Below, in pieces: positions 56,885-64,000 of a DNA stretch of 64,000 nucleotides. This stretch comes from Phallus indusiatus (taxonomy: Eukaryota; Basidiomycota; Agaricomycetes; Phallales; Phallaceae). The notes beneath the pieces are model-generated. The model saw nothing but the letters and a program-made list of their open reading frames with translations, was not told the DNA's origin and did not search any database. The stretch lies in NCBI GenBank assembly GCA_027605045.1, contig JAQFWX010000151.1, positions 16,122 through 80,121 of the forward strand, given 5' to 3'. A program made the translations under genes and the position numbers. Each line of letters starts with the position of its first letter. Positions within the stretch are counted from its first letter, which is position 1.

Positions 56885-59330
56885 ATGACAGAGGTCTCTC
56901 AGATCTCCACCACAGACAACGCAAGCAACATTGCAGAATTCAAGAAAGGAAAGATTGTGTTCAAGCAGAAGCCTTTGTCTTTTGAGTCGTTATCCGAGAC
57001 CATGCAAGGTACGCGTTCTTTTGTTCAAAAATGACGGACGTTCACTAGACAATTCACCTGGTAGAGATCGTAGGCTTCCGGGCTTACACTCAAGATCTTG
57101 ATTCTCCTCTCTCGGCCGTTCCACAAGACTATTTTCCCTTGATTGCAAAATTAGTTCAAGAAAGGTACGACCAAAATCTTTACACTGTCAACGCTGCTCA
57201 TCAGAATTAGTGACAAATCACTATCAACATTGACAAAATCACTTCTACCGTTACTGTTTCCTCCCAATTCAACGTCTCGAGCTCTGTCTGATATTGCCGT
57301 ACTTACTCAAGCTGTTGAGGGGGCCATCAAGAATGTTGCTGAACGTGTGAATTATGGCATTTTTTCCGAGCCACAGAAGCCACCTTCATCCTGCGCAGTG
57401 TGGAGATGGGAAGTCAAAGATTTTGGATGGTTGCCGGAATCCATTCGGGAGACTGCGCTAACCCGTTTGACAGAAAGAAAACAGGTGTGACCGACTTTCT
57501 ATCATTCTGAGATCCTTGTATAACGTTTTTCTAGGCCAAAAAATACTTGCAGCTGTGTTTTGATAACTTTTCTGAAGAAGAGAAAAGTACCATCCTTGGA
57601 AAGAAAACGATCCAAGAAGCATCGATTACGGTAAAATACCATTTACCATTCTGTAGCGAAAGATTCTCATGAAATTCTCCTAGACGAAGGAAAAGCCAGA
57701 CAAGAAATCCTCCAAAGTTCTTAAGGAAAAAAGGGAAACAGAGGTTAGAATGGTTATTCCGAGTTTCGTCAACGTCTTGTTTACACAATTTTCAGTCGAC
57801 GAAAAGATCCGCAGCCGCATTTGCGAACTATTTCCTTAAAGCAAAGGCAACGTCGCAAATAGATAGCTCGGAAGCTACTTCAGCAAAAACTTCTAATGAT
57901 TTTGAAAACACTTTCAAGCCGTTTTTAGTCAAGAAAAGCGTTCGCATGTCGCCAATTAACTGGTTTACAATCAGTCGAAGAAATAAAAATTGTGACATTG
58001 TCGAGGAAGATGGTAGCCTCGTTGAGGTTTGCAGGAACAGTGGTAAAAATGTGGGCAAGCCTCGGCTCTCAGGTTTTGGTCTTTAAATACGACTCCAATA
58101 TTTCTTATATGCTGATTTGAAAGCAGGACCTTTGAGCTCGTATTTTCCTCCTGATACGCCAAGTTTGCATCCTGTAGGAAGAACGCTCTTAGCCAGAAGA
58201 CAGTTTCGGAAGGAGAATCAGAACCGTTCTGTTCGATCTATTGTTAATGCATCAAATGAAGCCGAAATACAAGGTGATCAGAATAACGTTCGGAAGTGCC
58301 AGGCCATCTTGAAGAGTAGAACAATTTTCCCGGTCAAAGTATTCGTCTTTTCTGAAAACAATAGACCAGGTTATTTGGGTCAGTCAACATATGTTCCATC
58401 CCTACAAGTTTCTGACAGCTGTGCAATTTAGGTACATGGACGAGAACTCCAGCCAAAATTGGCCCACGACTGCCATTCGCTCTCGACCCAAAAACTCTTG
58501 ATTACGATTATGATAGCGATGCCGAATGGGAAGTAGATGAAAGCGGGGAAGATGTGGATTCCGAGAACGGCTCGATGGAGGAAGACTCCTCAAGCATCGC
58601 TTCTGATCTAGATCATTGGCTTGTAGACGGCGATGAAATCATCGAAGATTCAGCAAGGCCATTCGACGTTGATGAAAAGAAACGAAAGACTGTTGATATG
58701 GACGAGGGAAAATCCAATAAGAAGCGCAAAGTTGTCCCACTCATTCCATTTATGAAAGGTCCTACTTACGAGACATCTTTGGGGGTTTGTGAATATGATC
58801 TTTTCAAGCAGATGCGAATTCAGATGTTCAATGGTGGGTATCTTGTGTTTAATCCATTTTTGTATTTCTTTATTTCGGGTTGATCAGATTCCCCTGTACC
58901 TTTAAATCCATTCGACTTTGTCCCAAGCACAATAATAGAAAGAACCGAAGCAATAGCCCACAATATGACCAATCAACAGCTCATCAATATATCACAATCC
59001 GCAAATATCAAACAGAATACGGTCAATATTCCCAAAACCAGCTTCCCCGACGCGCATATAGAGGCCCTGCTTCGCAAGGCTGCTACTATCAACACCAGCT
59101 CACTTGTAGTGCTGGTAGACCTTATATATCAAGATCTTAGATCACTAGGTATCAAGAAGAACGCTCTTGAACTGAAAGTACGAGAAGTATTAGAAAAGCA
59201 TAAGGAAACGAAGCTCTGGAAGGTGAAAGAATCAGCATGGGTATGTGAACTTGAACACTCGCATTTCTGCATTCTGATTATTCGCCGTCCATAGATTCGT
59301 TATGGACTCACAAAGCCTCAGGCTCAATGA
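56885..59330 (+). CDS. RLF2: Chromatin assembly factor 1 large subunit (CAF-1 p150/Cac1)
   Basis: Delivers H3-H4 to newly replicated DNA through PCNA. Start MTEVSQISTTDNASNIAEF. Early exons contain EIVGFRAYTQDLDSPLSAV, LTQAVEGAIKNVAERVNY and RWEVKDFGWLPESI; then a basic KEK-type helical region ending KRSAAAFANYFLKAK. The conserved core is QNNVRKCQAILKSRTIF-like, YLGTWTRTPAKIGPR and, in the acidic ED region, DYDSDAEWEVDESGED, the CAF-1A hallmark. A nuclear signal KSNKKRKVVP follows, and the C-terminal winged-helix reads SFPDAHIEALLRKAA, LVVLVDLIYQDLR and KESAWIRYGLTKPQAQ. At least eight introns. Confidence 0.88.
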
Positions 59331-59508
59331 CCTGATATATTATTATACTTGTATCTCGCAGTCGTAATTGTTTATGTTTATATCACGATAATTAATTTAC
59401 TTCTTTTCCTATGACGTATGGCTACAAAAACCGCGATGGGTTGAAATACAAAGCGAGAAAGCAGAAAGAAATACTGTAAGACGATAGCATATTCAGGTGT
59501 CCGGGATT

Positions 59509-62500
59509 TTATGACTCCAAATCTTCGTCTTTATCTTCTAATTGAGATGGCTTCAACATGCCTGGAATTCTCATTGCTATTTCACGCTCTGCTTGGGCGC
59601 GTTGTTGAGCTTCCGTTTCGCGTTCCTCCAGGAAAAGATCTGCATTATCATCACCAGCAAATTCTTTCAAGGTGATAAGGAAATCGCGCATTGTGGATTT
59701 GAAGCGAGCAGAATCCTTGTGCTGTTCTATAAATGCCTTTACAAAGTGCTCTATTTGGACACTGCACCAAGTTAACCAATATGCTCTTACTTCGTTTAAA
59801 AATGAAGACTTACGGCTGGAGATGAGGGAAAGCACTCCTCAGGAGGTTTGTACAGAATTCGCGTAGATAGGTAGGATTAGTCATCCCAGTTGGTGTAACA
59901 CTGGGATCGAACAACGGCTGTTGCACTTGGCCTTCCTCAACCAGCTGTATCAAGCGCGCAAGGACAAGACATTGTAATTTGAAACCTGTGTACAGTCAGT
60001 TTCTGCGCGATTATTCATAAAGTTGCATACCGCTTTTATGATCTGAGTCAGTTAACACAAATAAGATATCTTGGATTAACCCCAATAGATACTGTTGGTA
60101 AAAAGCATTGGATATCGCAGCGTCCGCTTCCGCAAAATTGTTAACTAGTTCTAGGCAAGCTGCAAAACAGTTATAACGAATTCGAAGGTAAAGGTAATAT
60201 TGTGACGTACTATAAAGGCCCAAATCAGCTATGTCTCGCAATGTATGCTTGAATGCCCATGTTATACTGTCCATAAACAGTTTAAATTCCACAGAAGGGA
60301 TTGATAACAATGCTACAAAATATTCAGAACCAAATTCACAATCGGCAGAAAAATAACAGACCAGGGAAGCAGAGCTGATTAATGGCCCGTAACATCCTAT
60401 AAAACCCAACGCGATGCTCTGGATATTCGGTAAAGTCTTGTGTTATCATATTCAAAGTGACTTCAAAAACAGCATCCAATATGGCTGGCACTTGTTGGGT
60501 AAGGAGTTCCTACAGAGAATTTGGTCAGACTCCGTGAAATGCAATTATACAGGCCTAAAACAACCTTCTGCCTCATAGTAATTGTGGTCATAACATTGAG
60601 AACTTCAGCATCTCGAGCCGGGGGAACGTTTCTATTATAATCACCCAGAATGGCATCCAACAATTGAGGAATGAAACTGTTGTTTATCCCTTCGGCATCT
60701 TCAGATCGTTTGATATATGTATCCATAAGTTTCAATATTTCTTTCTTGATTGTGCGCAAGCCTCGTACTTTCGGAGTTTTCGTGGCAATGACTCCTTGTT
60801 GAGCAACCGTCTCGCTGATAATTCCACTAACAGCCTTGTACAGACCCAGCATATCCAGAAATATGCGTCCAATTTGGGGTAAGTAGAAGGCACCAATGGA
60901 ACTGCAAGCCGATACATTGGTCTTTAAGATATTAGCTAAAATCTTCACGTTCTCGGGTTGACTCAGAACATCAACGTTGGAAGAAGCTTGAGCCATTAGT
61001 GCATCCCACTGTGAACTCGGGTGAGTATACAATCGAACCACGATCATATCTGATATACTTACAGCCGAGTTTGGAAGTTCCATTAATTTAGCAATTAATT
61101 TTTCCTGGGTGGTTCGGTTCGGTTGGGCAGCAATCATATAACCGACGGCTTCGTAAAAAGTATGCACCTGCAAGGATATGAAATTAAAGCACAGAGAAGG
61201 CACACATTCATACCTGTTGTGGAGATAGATCAACTGTAATATGCTGCGTGGTGCGTAAAATTTCATCTACAAATGGTTCACTCTCGCCAGATTGCTGAAT
61301 CACGAAGTGACGCCGGCATTTCTGTGCAATCTTGATGAAAGTATCACAAGCCATGTCCTGCACCCCTAAATTGCTCTTTGAGACTAATATGTGGAAAATT
61401 CAAATTTGCAACATACCTTCATGTGTTTCATGCATAAACTCGAACAGCTTATTCACCACAGTCTTAAGAAACTTCCAGTGGGCCTTCAGGAATCGAGGAT
61501 ATTGGCCAACAATGTACATGATGTTCGATGCCACCACGGCTTTGTTATCTTTCCCTCGTTTCGCCTCTGTCAAGCCAAGAAGCTCCCTAATAACGGTTAC
61601 CAGGAATCGTTTCTCGGTTTCTTCATTCATGGCACCAGAAATAGAGCCGATGGCCCAGCATAGCGTGTTGAGGTTATTCCATGACCACTCTGATCCGTCG
61701 ACTTGTTTTTGTAGCTTTTCTGTGAGGATGCTCTCGGTGTCTTGGACGTCCAAATGCGTGAGGTAAACAAGAAGTTCTCGCATCGATTTGTACAGTACGA
61801 TGGTGTCACTTTCCTTCATGAACTCCCGTACTATTTCACCTTCGTCATTTTCAACAATGAGAACCTGCAGAGAAATTAGGTAATTGGACTTGAGACAGCA
61901 GTTTCACCAACCTCTTCTGGTTTGACCATACGTTCAACTATTACTAGCCGAAGATTAGAAAGAACTTCTTTATAAATGTTCTTGCGCAAATTGATGCCGG
62001 GAAGCATTCCTGAGTTACCGCCTAGATTTAATCCCATAAGAAGCCCACTATCGCCAATGGGTAAAGTCAATTGTTCGTCGTATAAAGGCGCCACAAGTTT
62101 CAACCAGTATTCTAGACAAATTTTGAAAATTTCTCGTTCATCCACTTGGCTAATCTTAACCATATAAAGATGTGCGTTCAACAGGACATCTTTAGATCCA
62201 GGAGTTTCCACAGCTCGAAGATGGTTTGAGAGGAAGTTGAATAAAAAGAGCGCGAGGTTTAGTACTAGCTCTTGGTCGTCGTCATTCGACGCTTCATAGG
62301 CTTGGGCAATGTCTATTTCTACTGTCAAACACGTCTGAAGCACATAACAAGAAAGGCTCACTTGTATTTGGGGGTATCATTCGATTAATGGAAGTCATAA
62401 CCATAGCGAATAACACCACAAATTTCGGATCATATTCTGGTCCTACTGTTAAGCCTGCTATTTCGGATAGACATTTCAAAGTAACATTCCGAAATTCAGG

Positions 62501-63562
62501 CGTTTCAAGAAACTTAAAGCAATCAGGAGGCGACATACAAAAGAAACCATGAGAATAGACTTACTCGATTCAAGAGCATGTCTATTAATGTAGTTTCAAA
62601 AATATAACCTAAGGGAATCCAGTTCAAAAATCGGAGTAAGGTTTCCAGAGTTGCTTTGATCAGTGACGGTTTTTGCGCCTTTTCTAGAACTTCGGAACAA
62701 AGCTGAAATATTTCTGAAAACTCGCCGCACATCTGATATTTGAGATTCTTGATCTTCGTTTGTGTCATTTGTTCGGCTGAGTAGTCGAATATTTCTTCGC
62801 TTAAAAGTTTTAGAATCACCATATTGTTTTCGCAAAGTACTAGATTTGTTTTTGATGATTGTACCAGTTCCGGAATGAAGGTCGGCCAGTGATGTGGCCA
62901 TTCTTGCTTTAAGATCTGCTACGATCAGGACACGAACTATATATCACCGTGTTAATAAACATACCTGTACTAATATCAAATTTAGTTTGTTCATGTACGT
63001 CTTCTCTTTCCTGACAGCCACTTCGTCCGAAGCAACGCCCATGATTATGCCAACAATGAAATTTCGTATTCCTGATAAAGAAATTTGCACCCTGATCACA
63101 CAAACTAATTGACATGCGTACCCTGCCGCTGAGAGTCAGGCAACGTCTTCCAACGCGTCTGAATGAGTTTCTCGAGTATTTGCAACCCAAGATACTGTCC
63201 ATAGATATCAAGATATAGAACTTAATTAGCTAAAAACACGAACCTTTGACTGGGGATGGGAAGAACTCTCTAGAACTTTAGGTACCCGCTGCCACGCATC
63301 AGCATTTTCCTGGAACTGGGTGAGAACTTGTTGGGCTTTTTGTTGCTATAAAAGCAAAGTTTCTTTAGGAAAGGTTAAGTGGACGATCTTTGTGAACATA
63401 CTTCTGGACCTTGTCCCGAATAAAAGGAAGTCACGACGCGATCCAACAAACCAACATCCAAATCGACTGAAAAGTCAAGGATATTCTGTTAAGTAAACTC
63501 GTTTCAATTGCATGGTTAACAGAGAAGATGTGTGCAGATCTACGTGCCTCCATAGCTTGCAT
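59509..63562 (-). CDS. CRM1: Exportin-1 (Crm1), nuclear export receptor
   Basis: RanGTP-dependent karyopherin that exports proteins with leucine-rich signals. Near the N terminus [21 protein letters not shown] and [12 protein letters not shown]; the importin-beta N domain has [16 protein letters not shown] and [17 protein letters not shown]. The cargo groove is in [20 protein letters not shown] then [20 protein letters not shown] and [11 protein letters not shown]. The C terminus ends [21 protein letters not shown]. The reactive cysteine of leptomycin-sensitive exportins is Thr here (codon 61568-61570). About 13 introns; the first is ambiguous. Start taken as the first of two nearby in-frame ATGs (63562 or 63553). 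About 1,080 residues. Confidence 0.95.
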
Positions 63563-64000
63563 TTGGTCTAGGAAGAGGTCCAGTTGGGCGGCAAGAGTCG
63601 CTTAGTCAGTTGTCAGTGGCAGGGGCAGGGAAAGTGTGTGACGTGATACTGTCACTGCCACCCAAAGCTGAAATACATCGACTTGATTTTTGACATGCTT
63701 TGCAGGATTGTCAATCAGAAAAGGAGACGGAAGTTCCAACTGAGCAGAAAATGACTGCGGAAATGCTTGTATTTTTTGCTTACGCGGTTTTCGTTTGCAC
63801 AACTATTTAATGTTCACTCTTCGATCGAATTGAGATGACCAGATTGTAAAGAAAAAACTCAGATGCGTATTGCAGCTGTGAGAAACGAAGTTAATTTATC
63901 CCTGGAGAGTAACAGTAGCTGGTTCACAAGACGCTGGACACCGTTTTCAGGTATATACGCAAGGAATTTCCAGACATGCAGTACGCTTTCGGGAGTTTCC
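63563..64000. other. Upstream region of CRM1, no gene seen
   Basis: 438 bp to the window edge, presumably the CRM1 promoter. Short open frames on the minus strand have no recognisable motif. Confidence 0.45.

Noticed and set aside
1..64000. ACGCGT boxes as general evidence of cell-cycle control
   Set aside because: The hexamer also appears in coding DNA (for example near 7332, 18370 and 63150) at about chance frequency; only its position in short promoters was kept as a weak hint.

Overview
This window is nuclear DNA of a filamentous fungus, most likely an Agaricomycete-type basidiomycete. The evidence is gene-dense DNA on both strands, genes split by many short introns (about 50-60 bp, GT...AG), intergenic gaps of about 100-500 bp, and fungal-only proteins: elongation factor 3, an RNase MRP Rmp1-like subunit, the HeH/Src1 nuclear-envelope protein, a GDS1-type winged-helix protein and a Jsn1-like RRM-plus-PUF protein. 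No bacterial, phage or viral genes were seen.

Layout. 1-8.2 kb: DNA topoisomerase III (cut by the left edge), NSA1, the RMD5/GID2 ubiquitin ligase, a pirin and a SmgGDS-like armadillo protein. 8.2-16.3 kb: a gene-poor accessory island with a small membrane-protein ORF, a 33-bp perfect foldback, four related solo LTRs (one nested in another, all with 5-bp target-site duplications), an older decayed LTR piece, a phosducin-like gene that breaks down, and an unrecognised gene that looks frameshifted. 16.4-24.4 kb: OTU-type deubiquitinase, AP-complex beta subunit, Rmp1-like protein, O-methyltransferase, and a GPI-anchored cupredoxin. 24.4-26.1 kb: no supported gene. 26.1-43.6 kb: sulfide:quinone oxidoreductase, Src1/Heh1, Vps23/TSG101, eEF3, 2-haloacid dehalogenase, a GDS1/APSES-like regulator and a CNH-only protein. 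43.9-63.6 kb: a Jsn1-like RNA-binding protein, a possibly myristoylated unknown, two histone H1 genes flanking an AMP-binding enzyme and a decayed gene, RFC4/Rfc2, CAF-1 large subunit, and exportin Crm1.

Most genes are independent housekeeping genes. The right end groups chromatin and replication functions: two linker histones, a clamp loader subunit and the replication-coupled chromatin assembly factor, the last two sharing a 109-bp divergent promoter. The most notable observations are the palindromic CACGTG elements at almost the same distance upstream of both histone H1 genes, a threonine in Crm1 where leptomycin-sensitive exportins have cysteine, the nested solo-LTR series, a CNH domain without its usual RhoGEF, and an AMP-binding protein with a lost P-loop consensus. 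I did not find a clear new defence system or gene cluster. Exon boundaries were worked out by eye; spans run from chosen start codon to stop and include introns.
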